This document shows positions 35,159 through 44,147 of a DNA stretch of 64,000 nucleotides, piece by piece; the stretch's first letter is position 1, and the number at the start of each line of letters is the position of its first letter. Source of the DNA: an uncultured Isosphaeraceae bacterium. GTDB taxonomy: Bacteria > Planctomycetota > Planctomycetia > Isosphaerales > Isosphaeraceae. The DNA is taken from positions 1 to 64,000 of the forward strand of contig CAMFLR010000014.1 in the NCBI GenBank assembly GCA_945957605.1. The letters are read 5' to 3'. A program made the translations under genes and the position numbers. The notes beneath the pieces were generated by a model. The model was given only the letters and a program-made list of their open reading frames with translations. It was not told the origin of the DNA and ran no database searches.

Positions 35159-36244
35159 ATGCTTCAGCGAGTCCACACCGGTTTCATCACCGCACTGGCC
35201 GCGGGGGTTTTCCTCGCCGCCACCTCGTGGGTAAGCGCCCAACAGGCTCCGGCAACAGGCGCAGCCCCTGCCGCTGCGGCTCCCGCGCCGCTTAGCCCCG
35301 CGGTGCTCAAGCAGGTCGTCGCCACCGTGAACGGCACGCCGATCACCCGAGGCGAGTTGATCAACCTGCTCGAACGCGTTCCCCTCCCCCCGGCCGATCA
35401 GGAACAGACCTACCAGCTCGGCATTCAAATCATCGCCAACAACATGCTGATCAAGCAGTTCCTCACCCGCGGCCGGATCGCCGTCACCGACGCGGAGATG
35501 AACGCGAAGATCGCCGAGATCGAAAACGACATCAAGTCGAAGCAGGGCCGCGACCTCAAAACGGTTCTGGCCGAAGCAAACTCGTCGATCGAAGATCTCA
35601 AAAAGCAAATCGCCCCGCAGCTCGGTTGGGACAAATACATCAACGCCGTCGCCACCGACGCAGCGCTCAAGAAGTTCGCCGACGACAACAAAGACATGTT
35701 CTCGCGAGCAACCGTGAAGGCGAGCCACATCCTCATCGCGGTTCCCGAAGACGCGACCCCGGCCGTGAAAGAAGCCGCCAAGAAGAAGCTGCTCGCCATC
35801 AAGGCGGAAATCGATGGCGGTAAGATCACCTTTGCCGACGCTGCGAACAAGTACTCCGAAGACACCGCCAACAAGACGTCGCCCAACGGCGGCGACCTTG
35901 GCTACTTCGTCCGCAAGGGCCAGTTCATCGAGCGTTTCGCCGCGACGGCCTTCTCGATGCAGAAGGGCCAGATCTCCGCTCCGCTCGAAACCGACTACGG
36001 CCTGCACCTGATTTTCGTCACCGACCGCAAGCCCGGCCAGCCGTTCGACTTCGAGGCGAACAAAGCCGCCGTGCTCAACCAGTACAAAGCCGACCTCGAA
36101 GAGCGAGTGATCGCCAGCGAGCGCAAGACGGCGAAGATCGAAGTGAAGCCAATGCCCGCCGACTTCTTCCCCGCGCCCGCCAACGCCCCCGCAGCCGCAC
36201 CAGCCGCCAAGGGTGCAAGCGCCGGAACCGCTGCCCCCAAGTGA
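35159..36244 (+). CDS. SurA/PrsA-like peptidyl-prolyl isomerase (parvulin)
   Basis: 361 aa with a signal peptide (FITALAAGVFLAATSWVSAQ) and AGGGAG upstream. N-terminal ~40-170 is a SurA-type chaperone segment (VVATVNGTPITRGELINLLE). Residues ~185-285 are a parvulin rotamase (VKASHILIAVPEDA, KYSEDTANKTSPNGGDLGYFVRKGQFIERFAATAFSM, DYGLHLIFVTDRK). The C-terminus is Pro/Ala-rich. It should fold or escort secreted proteins in the periplasm. A strong terminator follows. The 419-codon open frame on the opposite strand is a shadow. Confidence 0.93.
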   Translation: MLQRVHTGFITALAAGVFLAATSWVSAQQAPATGAAPAAAAPAPLSPAVLKQVVATVNGTPITRGELINLLERVPLPPADQEQTYQLGIQIIANNMLIKQFLTRGRIAVTDAEMNAKIAEIENDIKSKQGRDLKTVLAEANSSIEDLKKQIAPQLGWDKYINAVATDAALKKFADDNKDMFSRATVKASHILIAVPEDATPAVKEAAKKKLLAIKAEIDGGKITFADAANKYSEDTANKTSPNGGDLGYFVRKGQFIERFAATAFSMQKGQISAPLETDYGLHLIFVTDRKPGQPFDFEANKAAVLNQYKADLEERVIASERKTAKIEVKPMPADFFPAPANAPAAAPAAKGASAGTAAPK

Positions 36245-36273
36245 GCCGCAGAACTGCTGAAGCGTGAAATGAT

Positions 36274-36310
36274 AGGCGGCCAGGACTTCGGTTCCGGCCG
36301 CCTTTTTTTT
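36274..36310 (+). terminator. Rho-independent terminator after the parvulin gene
   Basis: AGGCGGCC (36274-36281) pairs with GGCCGCCT (36295-36302) and is followed by an eight-T run. It lies between convergent genes and its right edge touches the stop of the acyltransferase gene. Confidence 0.92.
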
Positions 36311-37427
36311 ATTCGCTCGTGCGAGATGCGACGACGTTCCCAGTCTTGCGATGCGGCCCGGCGAGCGCTGTATGAGCTGCGGGCCGGTAGTCAAACCGAT
36401 CCTTCAGGCTCAAGATCGGGCGTTCGACGCAACGCCACGAAAGCTCCGCGAGAGCGATGCAAACCCCAAGCTTCACGACATCCATCCAGGGCGATCCTTT
36501 GATTCCCAGCGCTCGATGGATCATCGGAAAGAAAATCAGCACAAATGGATGATAGAGATAGACGCCGTAGCTGATTGTTCCCACCCGAACAAGCGCCCGA
36601 TGCCGCAACCAGGCGAGCCGCGGGCCCCCTTGATGCATCAACACGAGCCCGACGATGGAAAAGTAAATCAAACTGAGTTCCGTCGTGCCAAACGCAAAGG
36701 TCCAAACAGCCCAGAAGCCCCCCGGAACCGGATCGAGCCGCGTAAGAAGTGGTCCGACGACGAACTTTGCAACTAACGAGCAAGCCGCAATCGAAATGAA
36801 CACTCGCTGATACCGCACTCGATTGGCCTGCACGCGTTCGGGCGAGAAAAACAGGTCCGCAAGCAAGGCACCAAGCGCCAGCGAATCGCACCGCACGAAC
36901 AGCAAGTGGCGATAATAACCCTGCGCGCGCAGGACGATCGGCAGAATCAAAAGCGGAACGATTGCCAACCTGAGATGCTTCCGCCCCAGCAAGACAACCG
37001 CAAGCGGCCAGAGCAAGTAGAACTGCTCTTCGATCGCCAAGGTCCACGAATGCAGATAGAGACGGCTGAACGGCGGCGTTTCTCCGCCCCAGTACGCCGG
37101 TACGTGCTGCAAATAAGCAAAATAATGCCAGAACCCATCAAGTCGCTCTGGCTTGGCCATCAATGGATTGAGCAGCACGCAAGCGAACAGGCCAAGGTAG
37201 TAGATCGGCCAGATCCGCAATGCTCTGCGCGCGTAAAACGTCCGAAAGAACCCTGGCCGTTGACCCTGCGCAAGAATAATCGTGGTAATGAGATAGCCGG
37301 AAAGGACAAAGAACAGGTCGACCGCCGAACCCATCACGGGATACGTGTTCACAAAACGCATATGGAACACGACGATCACAATCGCCGCAATTCCTCTCAG
37401 CGCATCGAGTTCCGTGATGCGTCCCAT
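36309..37427 (-). CDS. Acyltransferase family 3 membrane protein
   Basis: 372 aa, about 10 membrane helices. Family landmarks are clear: the opening ELDALRGIAAIVIVVFHM with the catalytic-region His, the helix-2 phrase AVDLFFVLSGYLITTIIL, the Arg pair in FYARRALRIWPIYYLGL, and SWTLAIEEQFYLLWPL. Enzymes of this family O-acylate sugars, lipids or surface polysaccharides. Context does not show which substrate. Confidence 0.9.
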   Translation of the reverse strand: MGRITELDALRGIAAIVIVVFHMRFVNTYPVMGSAVDLFFVLSGYLITTIILAQGQRPGFFRTFYARRALRIWPIYYLGLFACVLLNPLMAKPERLDGFWHYFAYLQHVPAYWGGETPPFSRLYLHSWTLAIEEQFYLLWPLAVVLLGRKHLRLAIVPLLILPIVLRAQGYYRHLLFVRCDSLALGALLADLFFSPERVQANRVRYQRVFISIAACSLVAKFVVGPLLTRLDPVPGGFWAVWTFAFGTTELSLIYFSIVGLVLMHQGGPRLAWLRHRALVRVGTISYGVYLYHPFVLIFFPMIHRALGIKGSPWMDVVKLGVCIALAELSWRCVERPILSLKDRFDYRPAAHTALAGPHRKTGNVVASRTSE

Positions 37428-37586
37428 CGGCAGCCAGCCTCCCTGCTCCGCTATTGATCCACAGTTAACGGGCGAACTATAGGCAATTCGCCCATTACGG
37501 CCAATGGCGGATGCGCAGCGAGGCTGGCCACTTCAACTCGGGATGGGGCGAGCCACCGGTCCCAGGAACTCTTTCACCCGATGATG

Positions 37587-38684
37587 TTACCTCATCTCGT
37601 CCATGAGGCTCAGGGCCAGTTTCATGGGGTCGAACCATTCCGAGTTGGTCATCAGCGCGATGCCCTTTTTCGCTCCAGGGTCGAGCAGCAATGCCGTCTT
37701 CGCCTTCGTCTGACTCCCATCGTGGCCTACCAGCTTTCTCCCGCCTGGTCGCTCGATCACGAAAAATCCCAATCCGTACGGCTTGAATCCCTCAGGATTC
37801 GCGGGCTTGGTCACGGTCCACATGAGCCGTTCCGTTTCCTCCGTCACCAGCTTCCGGCCCAGCAGCCCGACACCGAAGTCCGCGAGGTCAGTCGCCGGCG
37901 ATGTGAAACCACCGCCGCCAAGTTTCCAGCTCACGTCTTCGATCTGTGCGTCGGGACGACGGCGAATCGTGCCTCCTTGGCGAGTATAACCAGCCGCCCG
38001 ATTCGGGATCTCTTCCCACTGATAATCGGGGCGGAAATCGTTCATGCCGAGCGGCCTGGCAATGCGTCCCCTCACCTGATCCGCGAACCGTTGTTTTCCG
38101 GCTCGTTCGACGACGGCGCTGAGGAGAATATAGCCATGAGTCGAGTACGACTGCTTCGTGCCCGGCGCGCAGACAAGCGGGGAATCCTTGAACCGGTCGA
38201 GTGCGACGACAACCTCGGCAAACGGGTGGGATACGGAGTACGTTTTTTCAGTGCGAATCACCGGCCCGTTTGAGTAGTGGACGATCCCTCCCTGGTGTCG
38301 CAGGAGGTCGCGTGCGGTGATCTTCGCCCCCTTATCGGGGAACTCGGGCACGTAGGTTCGGATGTCGGCGTCGAGGTCGAGTAATCCCTTCTCGACGAGT
38401 TGGAGGGCAGCGACCGCCGTCACCGATTTGGAGATGGACGCCCAGCGGAACTGGGTAACGGCGGGGTCCACCGGAACGTTCTTTTCCCGATCGGCAAAGC
38501 CATATCCCTTCGTCCAGGCGATCGCCCCATCGTCGATCACGACAACAGCCAGCCCGACGACCTCCTGTCGCACAATCTCTGCCCGGACCTTCGCGTCAAC
38601 ACGCTCGGAACGGGCGTAAGGACGATCTTGGGCGAAGACTGGAGTTGTGACGAGAAGCAGGAGGAAGGCGAGAGGGCGATTCAT
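37587..38684 (-). CDS. Secreted serine beta-lactamase-fold hydrolase
   Basis: 365 aa from the ATG at 38684 (GGAG before it); a longer open frame upstream has no signal. The signal peptide is LAFLLLLVTTPVFAQ. It has the class C/PBP-like motifs SISK (SxxK, in WASISKSVTA) and YSN (YxN, in GGIVHYSNG), and a KTG-equivalent HDG near the C-terminus (VGHDGSQTKAK). The size and divergence suggest a peptidase/esterase-type member rather than an antibiotic-resistance enzyme; that is inference. Confidence 0.88.
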   Translation of the reverse strand: MNRPLAFLLLLVTTPVFAQDRPYARSERVDAKVRAEIVRQEVVGLAVVVIDDGAIAWTKGYGFADREKNVPVDPAVTQFRWASISKSVTAVAALQLVEKGLLDLDADIRTYVPEFPDKGAKITARDLLRHQGGIVHYSNGPVIRTEKTYSVSHPFAEVVVALDRFKDSPLVCAPGTKQSYSTHGYILLSAVVERAGKQRFADQVRGRIARPLGMNDFRPDYQWEEIPNRAAGYTRQGGTIRRRPDAQIEDVSWKLGGGGFTSPATDLADFGVGLLGRKLVTEETERLMWTVTKPANPEGFKPYGLGFFVIERPGGRKLVGHDGSQTKAKTALLLDPGAKKGIALMTNSEWFDPMKLALSLMDEMR

Positions 38685-38788
38685 GACATCTCCGCGATCG
38701 TTGGTTTGGTGCGGCCCGACCAAACGTATTCGCAACGACGGCGAATATCTTCGCGAACCACCGTCACTCGCCCCTCGCAACGCATCGA

Positions 38789-39772
38789 CTAGCCGAGGTC
38801 GCTCAGGTCGAGCCGCCCCTGTTCGCGCAGCTTCACGAACCGCTCGTAAGTATCGCGAATGCCTTCGCGCAGGCTGGTAACCGGCAGCGGCCCGAACTGG
38901 GCGCTGAGACGCGAATCATCGAGGTCAGGCGCGATCGGCAACTGACGGTCGCCATGCGTGACAAGCGTCTTGGCGTCTGGGGCAACGTCGCGCAATACGC
39001 TCACGAACTCCTCGATCGTCACAACGGCGCCGTGGACGTTGTAAGCTTCAGCGCCTTTAAACGGATCGGCGAGCGTCTTCAAGAACGTCGCGGCGATGTC
39101 TGAGACATACTGCAAATCCTGCAGGCCGCCGTAGCTGATGTGATACGGCCGTCCCGCGGCCACTGACTTAATCGCCTTCGTCGGTTCGCTCGTCACGCCG
39201 AAATCGCGGCCGACGCCGTAAACCGTCCAGGGCCGCAGCCCCACCGAGCTAATCCCCTGGTCGAGCCAGTAAACCCGTGCATTGAGCTCGTTGCAAACCT
39301 TGAACGCACCGTAATGCGTGAGCGGACTGAGCCGGACTTCATCGCCGATCGGACCGGATGAATCGGGATCGCTCGGACCGTGAACCGCAGCCGAGCTCGC
39401 ATATACCACGCGCTGAACTTGTCCCTTGTGGGCGACCGCAGCTTCAAAGGCCGCGAGCGTGCCGATCACATTGACCTTTGCGCCCAGAATTGGGTTGGCA
39501 CGACAGGTGGGCACTTGAAGGCCGGCGAGGTGTAGAATGTGCGTCGCTTCGGACTTTTCGACCGCGGTTTGAAAGGTGAACGCGTCGGAAACGTCGCCTT
39601 CGAGGAAGTGAACGCGTTCGCGCTCGCTGGGGTTGAGCAGCAGGTCGAGCCGGTGCGTGTCTTCCTTGATGTCGAGAATCCAAACGTCCTGTCCCTGGTC
39701 GAGCAAGAGCCGAGCAACCCAGGACCCGATGCAGCCGTATCCGCCGGTCATCAACACGCGCACGATCGCCAC
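38789..39772 (-). CDS. NAD-dependent sugar epimerase/dehydratase (SDR)
   Basis: 327 aa. Rossmann start VLMTGGYGCIGSWVA (GxxGxxG), VWILDIKED, then the active-site region YASSAAVHGP with YGAFK providing Tyr and Lys (YxxxK), and VGLRPWTVYGVGRD. This is the extended SDR class that epimerises or dehydrates nucleotide sugars, probably for surface polysaccharide. Substrate not determinable. It is on the same strand as the preceding hydrolase with a ~104-nt gap. Confidence 0.9.
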   Translation of the reverse strand: MAIVRVLMTGGYGCIGSWVARLLLDQGQDVWILDIKEDTHRLDLLLNPSERERVHFLEGDVSDAFTFQTAVEKSEATHILHLAGLQVPTCRANPILGAKVNVIGTLAAFEAAVAHKGQVQRVVYASSAAVHGPSDPDSSGPIGDEVRLSPLTHYGAFKVCNELNARVYWLDQGISSVGLRPWTVYGVGRDFGVTSEPTKAIKSVAAGRPYHISYGGLQDLQYVSDIAATFLKTLADPFKGAEAYNVHGAVVTIEEFVSVLRDVAPDAKTLVTHGDRQLPIAPDLDDSRLSAQFGPLPVTSLREGIRDTYERFVKLREQGRLDLSDLG

Positions 39773-39971
39773 TCCCGTTCTCGACCCCGTTCATCAGACA
39801 ATCCCAGGCGACAGGCTAACCCGGATAAGAGGGTACGTCGAGAGGGCGCCCGGCCGAGACAAAATCGCCGGTATGAAGTTTTTGACGAAACGACATACGC
39901 ACCGTACGATGAAGGTCACCGGGAGGCAGGGCAACGGATCCACGCCGTCTTACGCGAAGCCAGGAATCACG

Positions 39972-40976
39972 ATGCACATTCCGGACGCCGTGATCGACGA
40001 TCCTCGCGTGATTATGGCCACAAGCGCCATTGCACTCGGCGGGCTCGGCTTTGCGGTTTCGCGGCTCAAAAACCAGCTTCGCGACAAAACGACCGTGCTC
40101 ATGGGCATCACCGCGGCCGGCATTTTCGCTGCCCAGATGGTGAACTTTCCCCTCTTTTTCTTCGGTGCACCGGTTTCGGGGCACCTGCTCGGCGGCATGC
40201 TTTCCGCTGTCATGCTCGGCCCCTGGGGCGGTGCGTGCGTCATCGCGACGGTGCTGATCGTTCAATGCCTGCTCTGCGGCGATGGCGGTCTCTCTGCGCT
40301 GGGTGCGAATTTCGTGAATATGGGTCTCATTGGCTCAATTTGTGGCTACGCGATCTATGAACCGCTGCGCCGGGCGATCGGCGGCAGTCGCGGCGTGTTG
40401 ATCGGCGCGATGGTTGGCGCCTGGTTCTCCGTCCTGCTCGCCGCCGGCACATTCACGTTTGAGTTGGCCGCGTCGGGACGACAGGCCGACTTCTTCAATG
40501 TTCTCGGCTGGATGGTGCTCGTTCACGCGGCGATTGGCGTTGGCGAGGCGGTCATCACCGGGCTTGTTGTGCGCTACGTGCTGAGCGTGCGGCCCGACTT
40601 GATTTATTTACCCGACGCCGCGCCAGTCGCGAAACCGATTCGCTGGAGCCAAACGGGCGTGGCTGGACTTGGCATCGCGCTGGCCGTCGCCATCTTTCTC
40701 GCCCCGTTCGCGTCGGAGCATCCCGACGGTCTCGAGGCCGTCGGCGGTTGGTTCAAATTCATTGATGTTTCGAAGGAAGTACAACCGGCCGTAACGCCCC
40801 TGATTCCCGACTACCAGATGCCTGGCCTGACGCGTTGGAAAGGCATCGCGACCGCCGCCGCAGGTTGCGTGGGAACGCTGGTTGTATTCGGTTTGGGAAT
40901 GATTTTGGCGGGCACGATCACGCGTGGAACTCCGGCCGAGCGTGGGCCGGAAAGGGTCGCGCCGGATGCGGCTTGA
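39972..40976 (+). CDS. Ni/Co ECF transporter S component, CbiM fused to a CbiN/PDGLE-type domain
   Basis: 334 aa from the ATG at 39972 (AGGA before it). The start MHIPDAVIDDPRVIMATS is the usual MHIPD of CbiM/NikM; the metal site of this family includes that first-strand His. The N-terminal ~220 residues are CbiM (membrane helices, GHLLGGMLSAVMLGPWGGA). The C-terminal part carries SEHPDGLEAVGGW, the PDGLE motif of CbiN/NikN. It binds Co or Ni for uptake. Genes 40966 and 41631 complete the transporter. Confidence 0.92.
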   Translation: MHIPDAVIDDPRVIMATSAIALGGLGFAVSRLKNQLRDKTTVLMGITAAGIFAAQMVNFPLFFFGAPVSGHLLGGMLSAVMLGPWGGACVIATVLIVQCLLCGDGGLSALGANFVNMGLIGSICGYAIYEPLRRAIGGSRGVLIGAMVGAWFSVLLAAGTFTFELAASGRQADFFNVLGWMVLVHAAIGVGEAVITGLVVRYVLSVRPDLIYLPDAAPVAKPIRWSQTGVAGLGIALAVAIFLAPFASEHPDGLEAVGGWFKFIDVSKEVQPAVTPLIPDYQMPGLTRWKGIATAAAGCVGTLVVFGLGMILAGTITRGTPAERGPERVAPDAA

Positions 40977-41634
40977 GGCACTCGACCGCCACGCCTATCA
41001 CAACGGCCCACTGCACCGCGCTGACGTTCGCATCAAACTCTGCGCGACGCTCGCGTTCGTTATTGCCGTGGTGGCGACGCCTGTCGGCCTTTGGCGCCCC
41101 CTCGCGATCGAGGGCTTACTGCTTGCGTTCTTCGTCGGCTTGGCACGCATCGACCCCGCGCTCCTCGCGCGAAGATGGCTGGGATTCTTGCTACTCGTCG
41201 CGTTTCTGGGAGCGACCGTCGCTCAATCGCATCCCGCTCGCACACAACTTGGCTGGGCCGTGGTCTGGCTATCGATCCTCGCGAAAAACAGCCTCGCGTT
41301 CGTCGCGGTGCTCACATTAGCGGGCACGACACCATTCCCCAAATTGCTCGACGGCCTTCGCCGACTGGGAATGCCGGCTGTGCTCGTGTCGACACTTCAC
41401 TTCATGAATCGATATACGCACGTCCTCACATCAGAACTCGCGAGAATGACCCAAGCTCGACGATCACGCACGTTCAAACGCTCTGGCCGTCTCGATTGGG
41501 GCTTGCTCACCGGCCTCATCGGCAATTTGCTCGTGCGATCGTTCGAGCGTGGCGAGCGGGTTCACGCGGCGATGCTGGCACGCGGCTGGGACGGCACGAT
41601 TCGCACGCTCGACGGCGAGGCGGAAGCGTCATGA
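40966..41634 (+). CDS. cbiQ: CbiQ-like ECF transporter T component
   Basis: 222 aa from the ATG at 40966, overlapping the CbiM-N stop by 11 nt. About five membrane helices. The cytoplasmic coupling helices with conserved A-R-G motifs are visible (TQARRSRTF and ERVHAAMLARGWDG). It links the S component to the ATPase. Transcription and translation are clearly coupled to neighbours. Confidence 0.9.
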   Translation: MRLEALDRHAYHNGPLHRADVRIKLCATLAFVIAVVATPVGLWRPLAIEGLLLAFFVGLARIDPALLARRWLGFLLLVAFLGATVAQSHPARTQLGWAVVWLSILAKNSLAFVAVLTLAGTTPFPKLLDGLRRLGMPAVLVSTLHFMNRYTHVLTSELARMTQARRSRTFKRSGRLDWGLLTGLIGNLLVRSFERGERVHAAMLARGWDGTIRTLDGEAEAS

Positions 41635-42434
41635 CAGAATCCGCCGCAGCGCTCATTGTCTCGCAACTGCTCTTTCGTTATCCCGACGGCCGCCGTGCGC
41701 TCGACGGCGTGAATTTCTCGATCCAGCCGGGTGAGTCCGTCGCGCTCGTCGGCCCCAACGGTGCCGGTAAAAGCACGCTGCTTCTCCATCTGAACGGCAT
41801 CCTACCCGACCGCGGCCGCAACAGCACGCCGCTCCATTCTCACGGCGATTCGGGCGAGGACCAGGCACGTTCGAGCGGAACAATTACCGTCGATGGAATC
41901 GTCCTCACCGAGCGTACAGCGCACGAAGTAAGGCGTCATGTCGGCCTGCTGTTCCAGGATCCCGACGACCAACTCTTTTCCACGAGCGTGATCGAAGACG
42001 TCGCCTTCGGCCCGCTCAATCTCGGCAAATCAAAGACACAGGCCCGGGCGATCGCGCTCGAATCGCTGACGCGCGTCGATCTCGCCAGCGCCGCCGATCG
42101 TCCGCCGCATCACCTCAGCTTCGGTGAACGCAAGCGGGTTTGCCTCGCCGGTATCCTCGCATGCGAGCCATCGGTGCTCGTGCTCGACGAACCAACCGCG
42201 AACCTAGACCCGCGCGGCCGCCGACGCTTTCTCGCACTCATTCAAAGCCTCGCCGCCACGAAGCTCATCGCCACGCACGACCTCGAAATGGTGCTCGAAC
42301 TCTGCACCCGGACGATTCTACTCGACTCCGGTCGAGTCGTCGCCGACGGCCCGACGCGCGACGTTCTTGGCGATGAACCACTACTCGAACAGCACGGTCT
42401 CGAAATGCCTCTGAGCCTCAAATTGGCTCGATGA
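41631..42434 (+). CDS. cbiO: CbiO-like ECF transporter ATPase
   Basis: 267 aa from the ATG at 41631; it overlaps the cbiQ stop by ATGA. The long frame reaching upstream to 41091 is a shadow. Walker A LVGPNGAGKSTL, signature LSFGERKR, Walker B VLVLDEPTANLD, switch His ATHD. Between Walker A and the Q-loop there is an insert of ~20 residues with HSH (NSTPLHSHGDSGEDQA), absent from usual CbiO; it could bind metal or be decoration. It supplies energy for Ni/Co uptake. Confidence 0.93.
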   Translation: MTESAAALIVSQLLFRYPDGRRALDGVNFSIQPGESVALVGPNGAGKSTLLLHLNGILPDRGRNSTPLHSHGDSGEDQARSSGTITVDGIVLTERTAHEVRRHVGLLFQDPDDQLFSTSVIEDVAFGPLNLGKSKTQARAIALESLTRVDLASAADRPPHHLSFGERKRVCLAGILACEPSVLVLDEPTANLDPRGRRRFLALIQSLAATKLIATHDLEMVLELCTRTILLDSGRVVADGPTRDVLGDEPLLEQHGLEMPLSLKLAR

Positions 42435-42438
42435 AACA

Positions 42439-44028
42439 TCACTCACGATTGGGATTGAAATATCCTGGCTTCACATCAGTGAAGACGCGAATCTTGCCCG
42501 ATGAATCTCGAATACTCAGCCGATCAACGCGTTCGTTCGCGCCCAGACTGAAATGCGATCGACAATCGGATGTTGAAAGATAGCTCCCACCGAAAGCGCG
42601 TGGAACCGCTTGCTCCTTGCCGCCAATCGTGGCCGTCACGGTCTCATTGGGACGCAAATCGACCGTCAAACCACGGCCGCCCGAAGTGTTCTTCAAAAGT
42701 AGTGGCGGAACATCAATCGCGGCGATCACCACATCAAGCTTGCCGTCATTATCCAAATCACCAACAGCAAGCCCACGACCAAGAATCTCCCGCGAAAACG
42801 CAACACCTGCCTTCTCTGAAACATCAACAAATCGCCGCCCCTGGTTCCATAACAGAGTCGGATGCATTGCGAACGGCACGCCCAACCGCGCACGATCCAG
42901 CACGTGCCCGTTCGCCTGAATCAAATCAAGCTGGCCATCGTCATCAAAATCCGCCAGCGCAACGCCAAAACCGGTCACTCGCCTTGTCGCCGTCACCAAT
43001 CCGATTTCACCCGAGACATCCATAAATTGATCGTTCGGTTCAAGACAAAATGCAATACTCGAACGATCATAGAAGTTTGTGACAACAAGCGTTGGCTTTG
43101 ATGCAACCGTACCAAATGCAACCCCCATCGCCGCCAGCGCAGTTCCCTTCTGATCGAACGCCGCACCCGACGCGACGGCGACATCTTCAAACTTCAATCC
43201 GCCCAGATTCTTGAACAGCGAACAGGCCGAGCCATCGTTGGCCACAAATACGTCGAGCTTAGAATCACCCACCAAATCCGCAATCAGAACGCCGAGCCCG
43301 CGACTCCTCGGATTGCGAATCCCCGCCTCGCGTGCGACATCGGTAAACGTGCCGTCGCCATTGTTGCGATAGAGCTTGTGCGGCTGGGGCGAAAAATCCT
43401 CGGGACCGGCGTAGTCACGCTTGCCATCTGGCGCGGCGATGAACGGTGGAGCGTCGGGATCGTAGTCGACGTACGCTGCAACGTAGAGATCGAGATCGCC
43501 GTCCTCATCGAGATCAGCAAATGCGGCGGAAGTCGTCCAGTCGGTCGACGTCAAACCGGCTTTGAACGTCACATCGCTGAACTTGCCGCCACCATCGTTG
43601 TGATACAACCGCTGCCCACGCCAGCCGGAGATGAAAAGGTCGACGCGGCCGTCGCCATCAAAGTCGCCCACCGCCGTTCCCATCGCATAAGGCGGTCCGG
43701 ACGGGCCATCAGGCACGCGCTTGAACGTCCAATCGCCCAGGTTGCGATAGAGTGCACCCGGCGTTAACGGCCCATTCGCCTCAATTGGTCCGCCATTGCA
43801 AAAGTAGAGATCGAGCCGGCCGTCGCCGTCGAAATCGATCATCGCCACGCCGCCGCCCATGATTTCGGGTAAGTCGTGACGTCCGCGAGAGCCGTTTTGA
43901 AAGCGAAAGTCAATTCCCGATTGGGCCGTCTTGTCCTGAAACGAAATCCGAACATCCTCCGCGTTGACTACCTCGAGTTCACCAAAGATCAACAACAAGA
44001 CATAACCGATCGCGAATGGTTTCGACAT
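42439..44028 (-). CDS. FG-GAP/ASPIC-UnbV repeat protein (CRTAC1-like)
   Basis: 529 aa, signal peptide at the start (FAIGYVLLLIFGELEV). Seven or so FG-GAP/VCBS blades with calcium loops such as MIDFDGDGRLDLYF, DFDGDGRVDLFISG and DLDNDGKLDVVIAA, ending with an ASPIC/UnbV-type domain (LTVDLRPNETVTATIGG...RDSSGKIRVF). These extracellular propellers are abundant in planctomycetes; adhesion or binding is typical. The gene is convergent with cbiO (4-nt gap). Confidence 0.9.
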   Translation of the reverse strand: MSKPFAIGYVLLLIFGELEVVNAEDVRISFQDKTAQSGIDFRFQNGSRGRHDLPEIMGGGVAMIDFDGDGRLDLYFCNGGPIEANGPLTPGALYRNLGDWTFKRVPDGPSGPPYAMGTAVGDFDGDGRVDLFISGWRGQRLYHNDGGGKFSDVTFKAGLTSTDWTTSAAFADLDEDGDLDLYVAAYVDYDPDAPPFIAAPDGKRDYAGPEDFSPQPHKLYRNNGDGTFTDVAREAGIRNPRSRGLGVLIADLVGDSKLDVFVANDGSACSLFKNLGGLKFEDVAVASGAAFDQKGTALAAMGVAFGTVASKPTLVVTNFYDRSSIAFCLEPNDQFMDVSGEIGLVTATRRVTGFGVALADFDDDGQLDLIQANGHVLDRARLGVPFAMHPTLLWNQGRRFVDVSEKAGVAFSREILGRGLAVGDLDNDGKLDVVIAAIDVPPLLLKNTSGGRGLTVDLRPNETVTATIGGKEQAVPRAFGGSYLSTSDCRSHFSLGANERVDRLSIRDSSGKIRVFTDVKPGYFNPNRE

Positions 44029-44147
44029 ACTGCGCTCACGGAAAAATCATTGGACAAGTCGGAGTGCGCCGAACATCATACCGCTTTGCCAGCGTTCCGC
44101 AGAAATCCCCCGCTCAGCACGCACCGCATCCCTTTGAGAATCCACCC

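Noticed and set aside
35135-36394. 419-codon minus-strand frame
   Set aside because: Shadow of the parvulin gene, with a composition typical of antisense of an Ala/Lys-rich gene.
39773-39971. Cobalamin or NiCo riboswitch upstream of cbiM
   Set aside because: I looked for the B12-box or the G-rich NiCo pattern and found none that I can defend.
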